Part shown: positions 8,477 to 17,525 of the stretch, piece by piece
How the letters are laid out: each line of letters begins with the position of its first letter
Position numbering within the stretch: position 1 is the first letter of the stretch
Assembly: GCA_902560445.1 (NCBI GenBank)
Contig: CACELO010000003.1
Span: 18,586-82,585 of the forward strand
DNA from: an uncultured Candidatus Poseidoniales archaeon
GTDB lineage: Archaea > Thermoplasmatota > Poseidoniia > Poseidoniales > Thalassarchaeaceae
Reading direction: 5' to 3'
DNA length: 64,000 bases
Notes under the pieces: generated by a model
What the model was told of the DNA's origin: nothing
Seen by the model: the letters and a program-made list of their open reading frames with translations, nothing else
Databases searched by the model: none
Translations under genes and position numbers: made by a program

Positions 8477-9657
8477 AACCAAATAGAAGCCAACTGGAAA
8501 AATATTGGTCTTTTGACCCTGGTGTGATTTTCCTGAACCATGGTTCATTTGGAGCCACCCCAAATCAGGTCATGGAGGAACAAGCTCGAATTAGGGCACA
8601 TCTGGAATCAGACCCTGTGAGATTCTTTGAACGAGAGGCTTTCGGTCTTATGAACGAAGCAAGCGAGAAACTCTCAGATTTTCTCAATGCAGATCCAGAC
8701 GGTATGACCTTTTGTCAAAATGCCACTAGTGGCGTAAATACTGTACTTCGAAGTTTGACTCTCAATCAAGGAGATGAAATAATCATTCCAAATCATTCGT
8801 ATCAAGCATGTTGGAATGCTATCGATTTTGTTGCATCAAGATGGGGTGCTAAGATTGTTGTAGTCGACCTGCCATTTAGATGTGATTCAGAAGAAGAAAT
8901 CATTGAACCCTTGTTAGGGGCAATTACCTCTAAAACTGTTCTGGCTATGATTGACACAGTAACAAGCCCCACAGGACTTAGAATGCCATTTGAGAAACTT
9001 GTCGATGAATTTCAATTGAGGGGAGTCGACGTTCTACTTGATGCAGCACACGGCCCAGGGATAGTGCCGATGGATTTGGCTAAATTAGATGTAGCTTGGG
9101 TGACTGGAAACTGTCACAAATGGCTCTGTAGCCCTAAAGGCTCAGCATTTTTACACATTAGAGAAGACAAGAAAAAGGAAACTAAACCACTTACAATTAG
9201 TCATGGATATAGTGCAGATTTATCGCCTCAAGAAAAATTCAGATTCGAATTTGACTGGCAAGGAACTAGAGACCCTACCGCAATTCTTTGTATTCCTAAA
9301 TCCATTGAGACTCTAAAATCAATGGTTTCAGGGGGATTCGAGGAAATCATGGAGCATAATAATTCTCTCGCTTTGGAAGCAAGAAATCTGCTTTGTGAGA
9401 GTTTAGGCACAGACCCTCCGACTCCAGATTCGATGATATCTGCAATGGCTACAATTGACCTACCAGGTACATATTCAGGGGGTGCAGACATTATGGGCGA
9501 CCCTCTTCACAACAAACTGCTTGATGAATTCAGCATCCAGGTTCCAGTTTTCCCTTGGCCACATCATAAAATGAGATATTTTCGAATTTCTGCTTATCTT
9601 TACAATGCTATTGAAGAGTATGAATACCTAGCAGAAATATTGCAAGATAATCTCTAA
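8452..9657 (+). CDS. Class V aminotransferase, isopenicillin-N-epimerase-like
   Basis: PLP fold-type I enzyme of about 400 residues. It has the opening FLNHGSFGATP, the Asp-bearing LLDAAHGPGI, and the Schiff-base lysine in TGNCHKWLCSPKGSAFLH. The family covers racemases, epimerases and Cys-desulfurase-like lyases, and the substrate cannot be read from sequence. The open frame starts at TTG 8452 inside the lipB end; no good ribosome site is seen, so the true start is uncertain by about 10 residues. Overlap with lipB suggests co-transcription. A link to lipoate sulfur supply is possible but only inferred. Confidence 0.8.
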   Translation: MVCGVGCLKPNRSQLEKYWSFDPGVIFLNHGSFGATPNQVMEEQARIRAHLESDPVRFFEREAFGLMNEASEKLSDFLNADPDGMTFCQNATSGVNTVLRSLTLNQGDEIIIPNHSYQACWNAIDFVASRWGAKIVVVDLPFRCDSEEEIIEPLLGAITSKTVLAMIDTVTSPTGLRMPFEKLVDEFQLRGVDVLLDAAHGPGIVPMDLAKLDVAWVTGNCHKWLCSPKGSAFLHIREDKKKETKPLTISHGYSADLSPQEKFRFEFDWQGTRDPTAILCIPKSIETLKSMVSGGFEEIMEHNNSLALEARNLLCESLGTDPPTPDSMISAMATIDLPGTYSGGADIMGDPLHNKLLDEFSIQVPVFPWPHHKMRYFRISAYLYNAIEEYEYLAEILQDNL

Positions 9658-9737
9658 TTTTCTATTTTAATGAATACATGAATAGAAGTAGTTGATGATT
9701 GACCGACCACATGTCTGAGGCGACAAATGAGGGTGAA

Positions 9738-10316
9738 ATGATGGGGGAAGCAGTTGTTGCGATTACCGGTGCTTCGGGAGCACGATATGGTGTCAGACTG
9801 TTGGAAGCTCTTACTGAAGCAGGTTGGAAAACTCACCTGATTGTCACTCGCGAAGGGGCATTAAATCTAGAATTAGAATGTAATAAATCTCCAGAAGACC
9901 TAGCCAATGATTCTGTGATTTTAGAAAGTAATAACAATCTTGCGGCCAGATCGGCATCCGGGTCTGCCCGTTTTGACGCATACATCGTTTGCCCCGCAAG
10001 TGGAACGACGATTGGAAAAATAGCAAATGGGATTTCAGATAATCTAGCGACTAGAAGCGCATTGGTTGCGATGAAAGAGAGGCGGAAACTCATCTTAGTG
10101 CCTAGGGAATCGCCCTACGCAACCCCCCATCTCAGAGCCATGGCAAATCTTTCCGAGTGGGGGGTAGTAATCCTTCCAGCCAGTCCTGGATTTTACAATA
10201 AGCCTCAATCTCTTGAGGATATGGTTGACTTCATTGTAGCGAGAATTCTCGACCAATTAAATATTGACCATCAACTTGGAAAACGCTGGACTGGGGACGA
10301 AATCGACTCTCAGTGA
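9738..10316 (+). CDS. ubiX: Flavin prenyltransferase UbiX
   Basis: About 192 residues with the FMN-binding opening AITGASGARYGVRLLEAL, the CPASGTTIGKIANGISDNL motif, and the VPRESPY and PASPGFY segments. UbiX makes prenylated FMN, the cofactor of UbiD-type decarboxylases. A TTG at 9699 and an ATG at 9711 lie further upstream. GAGGGTGA at 9729-9736 favours the double ATG at 9738/9741, which fits the short N-terminus of the family. A TATA-like CTATTTTAAT lies near 9662. No UbiD partner is in the window. Confidence 0.93.
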   Translation: MMGEAVVAITGASGARYGVRLLEALTEAGWKTHLIVTREGALNLELECNKSPEDLANDSVILESNNNLAARSASGSARFDAYIVCPASGTTIGKIANGISDNLATRSALVAMKERRKLILVPRESPYATPHLRAMANLSEWGVVILPASPGFYNKPQSLEDMVDFIVARILDQLNIDHQLGKRWTGDEIDSQ

Positions 10317-12103
10317 ATCGACAACAATTACGCTCTGCTACAAGTTGGGTTCAAGAGGGGGGTGTCAGCCCGAATTTTACGAATCTTATGACGAACTGGG
10401 AGTCACTCACCGTTGCAGAACTGAAAGAAGAGTGCAAGATTCGTGATCTTAAGATAGGTGGAAAAAAGGCAGATTTAGTAGCTAGGCTTGGGAATTATTC
10501 CACCCAAAATGATGTTCTTGATGCGGAAATAGTTAATGATTTCGAACCATCCGGTGGAGAAGGGATTGTAGAGCGAATAAAACAGCTACCTGTGTCGGTT
10601 TTAGCTGTGATCGGAATCATACTAATTGGTACCATGGGGGGGGCCGTACTCTATGGTGATGATCTAATTGAATGGGTTCAAGGTGAACCAGATTACAAAT
10701 TAATCGAGTTTGATTCCACAAGTGCTAGAGGCTATGCTCAGAGTTTAGTCGAACTGGGACATCCAGAATGGGAGGGTAGAATGTCAGGAACTATCGAGGA
10801 GCACAATACTGCAGAATTCATCAAAGCAAACTTCACTTCCATGGGTATTCCATCAACGATAGAGGATTTTGACGTCCCCATGTTTGTTATTGATGAAGAG
10901 CCTGAATTAGGCATTTGCCAAGCGGGAGATGTAGGAGAAACGTTTCCGGCTTTCGCCTGTGGGGCAACTGACATCAATGCTGATTTCATTAATTTTGAAC
11001 ACAGAAGTGATTTTGTTCTGCAAGGATATTCTGGATCTTCATTCATTCGCTATGTCGATAATATCGATGTGGTTGATTTAGGCACTGGAAACGAAACAGC
11101 GGACTGGATTAGCGGAGCGGGAGCAGTGGTATTGATTCACATGACTGAGGAGACTGAATCGAATACCGCTCTATTCAAGAGAGCTTCAGAAAACGATGTC
11201 GAAGGTTTAATTCTAATTAATGAAAGACAGAATTGTGATGACTTGGTTTCAGGGGATTGTGTTCCTTACTTCAAAACCGTAGATATTTCAGCAATTGACA
11301 ATATACCCATAGATATGGGTTTCATTATGGTAAGCCAAAGTGTCGGCCAGACGTTAATTGATAACGTGATAAATCAAGATGGAAGATTACAATTTTTGAC
11401 CTATGTTGAGAATGCAGGTGAAGCTACAGTAAAGGTTCCTTGCGGAATTATTCAAGGTGAATCTGATTCCTTGATTATCATAGGTGCACACCATGATACT
11501 GTATACATGGCCCAAGGTGCTGTCGACGATAGTTCCGGGACCGCTACTGTTCTTGAGATGGCTCGGCAATTCGGATTGATTGAAAGCCAAATGGGTAAAC
11601 CAAAACATACCATTTATTTCTGTACTTGGGGGGGAGAAGAAGAAGGATTGTTTGGATCTACAGCATGGGTAGATAAACATCGAAATAATCTTTATGAAAA
11701 TCTTCGATTATACATCAATTTAGATATGAATCATGTCGATGTTGAAAGAAATTCAGGTGTTACATTGGTGGGAAATGATAACTCGGATGTAAACCATATC
11801 AGAGGGATAACGAAGAAGTTTCAACAACAATATCCTGAACTTGCAGACCGTTATAATATCGAAGTTCGTAAACTTGCAAACACAGAAATGCCAAACAATT
11901 CTGACCATGCTCCATTCGTATACAATATCGATGAAGATGATTCTGATGGGAAAAAATATGGCAGAGCAGTAGTTTGCTATGGCTCCGGATCTGAAGAATA
12001 CCACACATATCTTGATAATATGGAACGGTTCAATGAAGAAAGCCTCGCTGTCTCTGGAATAATCTACGGGTCACTGGTTTACTACCTCGCCTATGGTGAT
12101 TGA
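10313..12103 (+). CDS. SAP-domain, membrane-anchored M28 family metallopeptidase
   Basis: 596 residues from GTG 10313 (overlapping ubiX by 4 nt); an ATG at 10388 just before the first domain is the alternative. A SAP motif lies at about 30-60 (LTVAELKEECKIRDLKIGGKKADLVARL), one membrane segment at about 92-112 (LPVSVLAVIGIILIGTMGGAVLYG), then a PA-like insert and an M28 zinc-peptidase domain. All expected metal and catalytic positions are visible: H/D in GAHHDT, D in AVDDSSG, EE in GGEEEGLFGS, D in NLDMNH, and H in NSDHAPF. The likely topology is SAP inside and protease outside. It probably trims extracellular peptides or proteins, consistent with a peptide-consuming lifestyle. Confidence 0.88.
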   Translation: MNRQQLRSATSWVQEGGVSPNFTNLMTNWESLTVAELKEECKIRDLKIGGKKADLVARLGNYSTQNDVLDAEIVNDFEPSGGEGIVERIKQLPVSVLAVIGIILIGTMGGAVLYGDDLIEWVQGEPDYKLIEFDSTSARGYAQSLVELGHPEWEGRMSGTIEEHNTAEFIKANFTSMGIPSTIEDFDVPMFVIDEEPELGICQAGDVGETFPAFACGATDINADFINFEHRSDFVLQGYSGSSFIRYVDNIDVVDLGTGNETADWISGAGAVVLIHMTEETESNTALFKRASENDVEGLILINERQNCDDLVSGDCVPYFKTVDISAIDNIPIDMGFIMVSQSVGQTLIDNVINQDGRLQFLTYVENAGEATVKVPCGIIQGESDSLIIIGAHHDTVYMAQGAVDDSSGTATVLEMARQFGLIESQMGKPKHTIYFCTWGGEEEGLFGSTAWVDKHRNNLYENLRLYINLDMNHVDVERNSGVTLVGNDNSDVNHIRGITKKFQQQYPELADRYNIEVRKLANTEMPNNSDHAPFVYNIDEDDSDGKKYGRAVVCYGSGSEEYHTYLDNMERFNEESLAVSGIIYGSLVYYLAYGD

Positions 12104-12106
12104 ACT

Positions 12107-12565
12107 TCAGGATTCTAAATGCTTTAGAACCGCTTCATAATCAGGCTCTATACCAGGATTTTCGGCAACCCAGGCATAGGAAATCTTTCCAACTTCATCA
12201 ATTACAAAAACCGACCTTTGGGATGCTGTATAGTCTGGCATTACAAATGGAATCTCTACCCCATAGGCCCGTGCTGCCTGACGATTTGTGTCAGATAGTA
12301 ATGGGAAGTTGATATCATTCGCATCAGCAAAAGCCCCATTGGCAAATATACCATCTACAGAAATTCCGAAAACTTCCGCCTCTGCCGCTTCCATCCTATT
12401 CATAAAACCTGAAAATGTACAAATTTCTTTTGTGCAAACGCCAGTAAAAGCCGCGGGATAAAACAGTAAAACTACCCGATTACCAATAGAGTCAGAAAGT
12501 CTGACCATGTTTTTGTCAAAAGCCATCAATTCGAAGTCCGGTGCCATGTCGCCTACTGAGACCAT
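12107..12565 (-). CDS. Peroxiredoxin, AhpE/BCP-like
   Basis: 152-residue thioredoxin-fold peroxidase. The peroxidatic Cys lies in YPAAFTGVCTKEIC, matching the P-x-x-x-T-x-x-C motif; the second Cys five residues on could be resolving. The AIxxD-type Arg position falls in TASQRSVFVID. It reduces hydrogen peroxide and organic peroxides using a thioredoxin-like donor. It is convergent with the M28 peptidase, with only 3 nt between stops. Confidence 0.92.
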   Translation of the reverse strand: MVSVGDMAPDFELMAFDKNMVRLSDSIGNRVVLLFYPAAFTGVCTKEICTFSGFMNRMEAAEAEVFGISVDGIFANGAFADANDINFPLLSDTNRQAARAYGVEIPFVMPDYTASQRSVFVIDEVGKISYAWVAENPGIEPDYEAVLKHLES

Positions 12566-12605
12566 GTACTTGGGATGGAATATTGATTTTCAAGGTCGCG
12601 GGACT

Positions 12606-14333
12606 CTACATTCTCTGTGGAGAGTCTATTCCAAGTAATTCGAGACCTGTTTGTAGTGTTCTTGCAGTCAAGTCACAGAGAGCCAATCTGCTAATTTTTG
12701 TTTTGTCTTCAGCGTTAAGAACCGGGCACACCTCATAGAATGACCCGAAAGCCTGAGCGATGACGTGTAGTTGTGTGGCTAATTTATGAGGGGAGTGGCT
12801 TGAACAAGCAGAATCTAGAGCCTCGGGGTATCTTATCAATGCACGAGCGAGTGCAATCTCTCGTTCATGAACCAAGATAATTTCTGCATCTAGAGTCGAA
12901 ACTCTATCGATTTCATCTTTGGAGAATATACTACAAATTCTTGCATGTGCATATTGGAGATATGGGGCTGTGTTTCCGTCAAATGAAAGCATTTTTTCCC
13001 ATTCAAATGTATAATTATTACTACGGTCGGTCGAAAGATCAGCATATTTTATTGCTCCAATACCTAGCATTTTTGCCACCTCTGCTCTTTCTTGATCTGA
13101 GAGATGGGGATTTTTTTCAGCAACGATTGCATCGGCTCTCTCTACAGCCTCAATCAATAAGTCATTCAGATGGACTGCTCCGCCGGTTCTACTTGCTAAC
13201 TTCTTGCCGTCGGTACCCATTACCAAACCAAAGGGGACATGAATCGCATTCACACTTTCATCCATGAATCCGGCATTTCTAGCAACCTCAAAGACCATCG
13301 CAAAATGTTGTGCCTGTTCCGCACCGACAATGTACAGCAAATCGCGGCTACCCACATTTTCGATTCTATCCAAAATACAGGCTAAATCGCTGGTGGCATA
13401 ATTGTAACCACCATCTGCCTTTTGGATGATTAACGGTAATGGCTCTCCCTCGCGATTTTTCCATCCATCAAGATAAACGACTTTTGCTCCCTCGCTTTCC
13501 TTGAGTAAACCTCGCTCTGCGAGTTTATCTACAATTCCTGGTAATTCAGATTCGTACTTCGATTCACCTGCAAGATCATCATTGGTAAGTAATACACCCA
13601 TTCTTTGGTATACTTCGTTGAAGTGAATTAGTGATGTATCTACAAGCATCTGCCATAATTCGATGGTTTCCGGTTCGCTAGACTGCATTCTTACTACTCT
13701 AGCCCTTGAGCGATAGGAGAATTCAGAATCAGAGTCGAATTTAGCCCTCGCATCAGAATAAAATGTGCTCAAATCGATATTCTGTGAATCTGAATCAAGC
13801 CCCATATCGATTAGGTGTTCGATTAGCATTCCGAAAGGAGTGCCCCAATCTCCTATGTGATTCTCTGGTACAACCCTGTGTCCCTTGTGAGTTAGCATTC
13901 GATTTAGCGCATCTCCAATAACAGTTGAGCGAAGGTGCCCCACATGCATATGCTTGGCAACATTTGGTGAAGAATAATCAATAACAATAACTCTAGATTT
14001 CTCAGTAAAAACTCTCAGTCTATCGTCGATTAGGGCTTCTTGCAATAATTCAGACAACCAATCGGAGTCTGCTGAAAAATTGAGGAAACCGTTGATTGAA
14101 CTGACTTGGCATAGCCCTTCCATTGTAGACCCTAATGATTCTAAAATTTCATCAGCAATTATGTTTGGTGCCTTTCTTAACACTTTAGAAAGTGAGTGGC
14201 AAGGCATTGCGACATCGGCAAATGCTGAATCTGTAGAGCCTGCAAGAAGATTGTCCCAATCCGATTCTTGTACTCCAATGCCAGACATCACAGAGTTGAG
14301 AAGTGGACGAATTGCATCAACTAAATCTCGCAT
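12606..14333 (-). CDS. argS: Arginyl-tRNA synthetase
   Basis: Class I synthetase, 575 residues. It has the N-terminal Add-1 domain, the HIGH-equivalent HVGH in SSPNVAKHMHVGHLRSTVIGDALNR, the KMSKS-region equivalent GTDGKKLASRTGG, and the anticodon-binding DALR domain at the C-terminus (SFYEVCPVL...RTLQTGLELLGI). Length and motifs are normal. It follows prf1 on the same strand with a 9-nt gap. Confidence 0.97.
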   Translation of the reverse strand: MRDLVDAIRPLLNSVMSGIGVQESDWDNLLAGSTDSAFADVAMPCHSLSKVLRKAPNIIADEILESLGSTMEGLCQVSSINGFLNFSADSDWLSELLQEALIDDRLRVFTEKSRVIVIDYSSPNVAKHMHVGHLRSTVIGDALNRMLTHKGHRVVPENHIGDWGTPFGMLIEHLIDMGLDSDSQNIDLSTFYSDARAKFDSDSEFSYRSRARVVRMQSSEPETIELWQMLVDTSLIHFNEVYQRMGVLLTNDDLAGESKYESELPGIVDKLAERGLLKESEGAKVVYLDGWKNREGEPLPLIIQKADGGYNYATSDLACILDRIENVGSRDLLYIVGAEQAQHFAMVFEVARNAGFMDESVNAIHVPFGLVMGTDGKKLASRTGGAVHLNDLLIEAVERADAIVAEKNPHLSDQERAEVAKMLGIGAIKYADLSTDRSNNYTFEWEKMLSFDGNTAPYLQYAHARICSIFSKDEIDRVSTLDAEIILVHEREIALARALIRYPEALDSACSSHSPHKLATQLHVIAQAFGSFYEVCPVLNAEDKTKISRLALCDLTARTLQTGLELLGIDSPQRM

Positions 14334-14342
14334 ATTCTAACC

Positions 14343-15590
14343 TCAAGTAATTGGGTACCTCAACAATGCAGCGATTCCTCCAAATGAGGTTTGAAGGGTG
14401 GCGCCTTCCTCTGATTCCATTGAAATCAGACTAACCTTTGCAGAGGTATGACCTGCTAATTCTGTCAATTCGTCGATTATATCTCTAGTTCTATCTGAAT
14501 CTTCGCGCACATCTTCCGAGCCACATTTTGGACAATTAGGAATTTCTGAGCGACTATTTTGTGTTGACTCCCATTGATGTGAACATTGCTTACAATTCCA
14601 ACCAACGCGTCTCTTCCGTAGGCCTTCAGACAATAGTAGAGTATCCACAGCCCCTTGGTCTAATGCTGACCTAATCATCATCTCACCGTATGTTGCTTTG
14701 GGGTATGCCTGCATTACTTCGCGAAGAAAATTATCTACTAACTCACGTTCGGCGTCCAATTCTATCTGGTCCATAAGATTGCCAGCACGCTGAACTAATT
14801 CTCTCAAACCACTCTCATTGGAATATCCTACGTCAAAGAAAGGTTCTCGAATCAATTTTTTCACTTCATGATGGAAGTAGTCGTTCTTGATAACGAAATC
14901 CTTAGTGTGTCCAGGACCTCCGACAATGATTCCTTTGATATCAGCCAAATTCGGTAGCCAGTAATTGCAAGCATGCTCGGTTGCACGTTTGAAGAAGTTA
15001 TGAGCTGCTTCCTCAATTAAGCGCTCGAAACGTTGGGCGGATTGCCCTCCTTGTCGATGTTTTCCCATAATATTGGATTGTAATTCCTCTTGACAATGAA
15101 TTCTTTTTCCACTTGCAATTCCGTAGGCTGCCTCTCCTCTATCGATAACAAACAAACCATACGAGGTTCGATCGATGAGCATGTCTTCTAGTTGGGTTAA
15201 CTCAAAAGTCGAGTCACAACGGTAGCGAAAAGAACCGAAAACCTCTGGTGGATCATCAATTACTACTGTAACCAATCGACTTTTGTTATTTCCGACAATC
15301 ACATGACCTACGAAGATAGCAATTCCATATTCTCCGGCATTCTTGTATCGATTCAATACTGAAATCGCCGATTCAATAGCATCGCCTACGTGTTTTCTGG
15401 TTAATTTAGACTTGATATTCGCGGCTTGGGCTGCTTCTTGGCCAAGTTGTCCACGAACGTCGCTAATGAGACGGTCTGGTGGGATGATTACCGTAACTAA
15501 CTCCGTACCCATACCTCTCATATTCTGAAGCTCTTCTAGCGCCTTCTTGGTTCGCAGTCTTCGCTGCTGCATCTCCAAGTCATCAGCCAT
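14343..15590 (-). CDS. prf1: Peptide chain release factor aRF1
   Basis: Archaeal/eukaryal class I release factor of 415 residues. The stop-codon-reading motif N58-I59-K60-S61 is present, as is the peptidyl-tRNA hydrolysis motif G181-G182-Q183 in MGKHRQGGQSAQRF. A C-terminal insert carries a CxxC...CxxC zinc ribbon (CKQC...CPKC), as in other archaeal aRF1. It is divergent from the UMP kinase gene, with 100 nt between starts. Confidence 0.98.
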   Translation of the reverse strand: MADDLEMQQRRLRTKKALEELQNMRGMGTELVTVIIPPDRLISDVRGQLGQEAAQAANIKSKLTRKHVGDAIESAISVLNRYKNAGEYGIAIFVGHVIVGNNKSRLVTVVIDDPPEVFGSFRYRCDSTFELTQLEDMLIDRTSYGLFVIDRGEAAYGIASGKRIHCQEELQSNIMGKHRQGGQSAQRFERLIEEAAHNFFKRATEHACNYWLPNLADIKGIIVGGPGHTKDFVIKNDYFHHEVKKLIREPFFDVGYSNESGLRELVQRAGNLMDQIELDAERELVDNFLREVMQAYPKATYGEMMIRSALDQGAVDTLLLSEGLRKRRVGWNCKQCSHQWESTQNSRSEIPNCPKCGSEDVREDSDRTRDIIDELTELAGHTSAKVSLISMESEEGATLQTSFGGIAALLRYPIT

Positions 15591-15690
15591 GGCTAAGCCT
15601 CTTGGCGGAAGGCCACAGTGAGAGGCATTTCAACCCTCTCGCGCGTATCCAGCGAAGGCATTGAAAGGGGTACTCATCCCCGAATGCCCG

Positions 15691-16404
15691 ATGGCGACCA
15701 TAGTACTCGCACTCGGAGGGAGTCTTCTGAGGCCAGAGGTGGAAGAACGGCATGCCTGGCTAGAAGAGTTAGTTTCCATCATTCGAGACAGGGTATTGGT
15801 CGATGATAGAATTGGAATTGTTGTAGGTGGAGGAGTCGCCGCAAGAGAGGGTATTAACCTCGCTAGACCTATAATCGATAACGAAGATAGGCTAGATCGC
15901 ATTGGTATTGCAGCTACTCGACTCAACGCCACCATGATTAGAGAATCTCTAGCTGATGCTGGAGTAATGGTTTCCGGGACTATTCCACATTCAATCAACG
16001 AGGCTACGATGCTATTCGATGAAAGACCTGTAGTGGTGATGGGAGGTACGAAACCGGGACATACTACTGACGCGGTTGCAATCCGTCTGGCAATTGCTAG
16101 TGGGGCTGAGCGCTGTATTATCTGTACCAATGTTGACAAAGTCTACGACTCTGACCCTAGTGAAAATCCCAACGCAAATGCTCACGATTCACTAACACAC
16201 AAAGAATTGCAAGAAATTGTTGGACCTCCAGAACATACCAAAGCCGGACCCTCTGGAGTTGTTGATCCGGTGGGAGTCGATGACGCTACAAATGCCAATT
16301 TGACTCTCTGTATACTAGACGGAACAGACCATTCTAGAATAAAATCCGCAATAGAAGGAGAATCATTCCATGGGACGATTGTTGAAACCGAAGAGGAAGA
16401 GTGA
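15691..16404 (+). CDS. pyrH: UMP kinase, archaeal type
   Basis: Amino-acid-kinase fold of 237 residues from ATG 15691 (MATIVLALGGSLL). It shows GGSLL, GIVVGGGVAAR, the GGTKPGHTTDAVA loop, and ICTNVDKVYDSDP, which match archaeal UMP kinase. It phosphorylates UMP to UDP. The frame extends ten codons upstream to a TTG, but those residues do not fit the family and there is no ribosome site, so a leaderless start at 15691 is likely. It overlaps the next gene by 4 nt. Confidence 0.92.
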   Translation: MATIVLALGGSLLRPEVEERHAWLEELVSIIRDRVLVDDRIGIVVGGGVAAREGINLARPIIDNEDRLDRIGIAATRLNATMIRESLADAGVMVSGTIPHSINEATMLFDERPVVVMGGTKPGHTTDAVAIRLAIASGAERCIICTNVDKVYDSDPSENPNANAHDSLTHKELQEIVGPPEHTKAGPSGVVDPVGVDDATNANLTLCILDGTDHSRIKSAIEGESFHGTIVETEEEE

Positions 16405-16709
16405 TACCTTTGGGCAGAAAAGAAAGAATCGCTAAGGCTGCTACACGGACCGCTTCACAAGCGAGAGAAACCGCTGCCCGTGAGCGAGGTAGAAGTAAGC
16501 GATCTACTAGTTCTTCTGGAGTTGCTTCTCATCGGCACTGCTCGGTCTGTTGGGCGCCAATTCCGCTTAGTGCAGAACCTCCAATATGTAGTAGCGAAGA
16601 ATGTGAATCTACATACGAGAAAAGAGAAGCTTCTCGTAAACGTCTGACTATCATGTTGTACCTATTCCCTGCAATTGCCATTCTACTAGCACTTTTGACC
16701 TCAATTTAA
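16401..16709 (+). CDS. DUF2116-like zinc-ribbon membrane protein
   Basis: 102 residues: a basic, Arg/Ser/Thr-rich N-terminus (about 1-40), a treble-clef-like zinc ribbon (HCSVCWAPIPLSAEPPICSSEECESTYEKR), and a single C-terminal membrane helix (IMLYLFPAIAILLALLTSI). This matches the small archaeal DUF2116 family of tail-anchored zinc proteins, whose function is unknown. It starts at GTG within GTGA of the pyrH stop, so it is co-transcribed and coupled with UMP kinase. Confidence 0.75.
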   Translation: MIPLGRKERIAKAATRTASQARETAARERGRSKRSTSSSGVASHRHCSVCWAPIPLSAEPPICSSEECESTYEKREASRKRLTIMLYLFPAIAILLALLTSI

Positions 16710-16756
16710 TCCTTGGCATCGTTAGGTTCAACACTAATCAACAAAGAGGAATCATC

Positions 16757-17341
16757 ATGCGTGTGGTGCGAGTTCTCGGTGTTCTACCAGGATTCGTAGG
16801 ATTTCTATGTTTGATTTTACTAACTATGAGTTTAGTAGGGATGGAAATAGATTCTACTCGTGTTCAGGCCACTACCGTTCCATGTTTGGATGATGATGCA
16901 GGTGGTTGTCCTGTTGGCATGACAGGCTCTAATTTCCATGTTCCTTGGGGATTCAATTTAATCGATGTAGAAGTAAATATTGCATGGGATGAACCTGAAA
17001 AGGCTTGGATAGGAGTAGTCGATGCAAAATATGCTGAAAATTGTCCTCCTGATTCCAATGGATTGACAACATGCGAGGCGGAGGAATTCGAATTTGTCGC
17101 AGGTGGCCCAGAGGATTTAGATGAGTTCACATTCTCGCTAAATCCAGGAGACTATCGCTTTACAAGTGGAGGTCGGGAAGGTGCTAGTCTTGACAACCAA
17201 TTAGTAACAATTACATCAACATTCCATATTTCCACAGCTGGAGAAATACTACTCGGAGTAATCGGGATTCTGCTAATGATTGGAGCGGTTGAAATGATTT
17301 ATCCAATCGAACTATTTTGGAAGAAATATATCAAATCATAA
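16757..17341 (+). CDS. Hypothetical membrane protein, two-helix with outside domain
   Basis: 194 residues, family not recognised. It has a membrane segment at about 7-29 (VLPGFVGFLCLILLTMSLVG) and a second at about 163-185 (ILLGVIGILLMIGAVEMIYPI). Between them lies a Cys-containing, acidic region of about 130 residues that should face outside, with CLDDDAGGCP and CPPDSNGLTTC as possible disulfides. The short C-terminal tail is basic (FWKKYIKS). GAGG precedes the ATG. It sits in a line of small plus-strand genes. Confidence 0.7.
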   Translation: MRVVRVLGVLPGFVGFLCLILLTMSLVGMEIDSTRVQATTVPCLDDDAGGCPVGMTGSNFHVPWGFNLIDVEVNIAWDEPEKAWIGVVDAKYAENCPPDSNGLTTCEAEEFEFVAGGPEDLDEFTFSLNPGDYRFTSGGREGASLDNQLVTITSTFHISTAGEILLGVIGILLMIGAVEMIYPIELFWKKYIKS

Positions 17342-17399
17342 CTCATTTGACTACCCGCCTAGTCGGCTAATTGAAGAACCAGTATTCTCTCGACCGCTC

Positions 17400-17519
17400 A
17401 TGGCAGTAACCAAGTGTCGTTCCTGTGGCGCAGAGATTCGGGCAGAAGGACTGCCTCCATCATTCGGAGGATACAATGTATACTGTGTGACTTGTGGGGC
17501 TCAATTTCGAGTAGATTGA
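17400..17519 (+). CDS. 39-residue zinc-ribbon mini-protein
   Basis: ATG at 17400 opens a 39-codon frame ending in TGA at 17517-17519. The product has two knuckles, CRSCG at residues 6-10 and CVTCG at 29-33, separated by a Gly/Pro-rich loop. This is a compact rubredoxin-like or zinc-ribbon fold. It fills the gap between two genes neatly and has a codon pattern like its neighbours. No ribosome site is obvious, so it may be leaderless. No function can be assigned; such proteins often bind nucleic acid or ribosomes. Confidence 0.6.
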   Translation: MAVTKCRSCGAEIRAEGLPPSFGGYNVYCVTCGAQFRVD

Positions 17520-17525
17520 AGCAAT

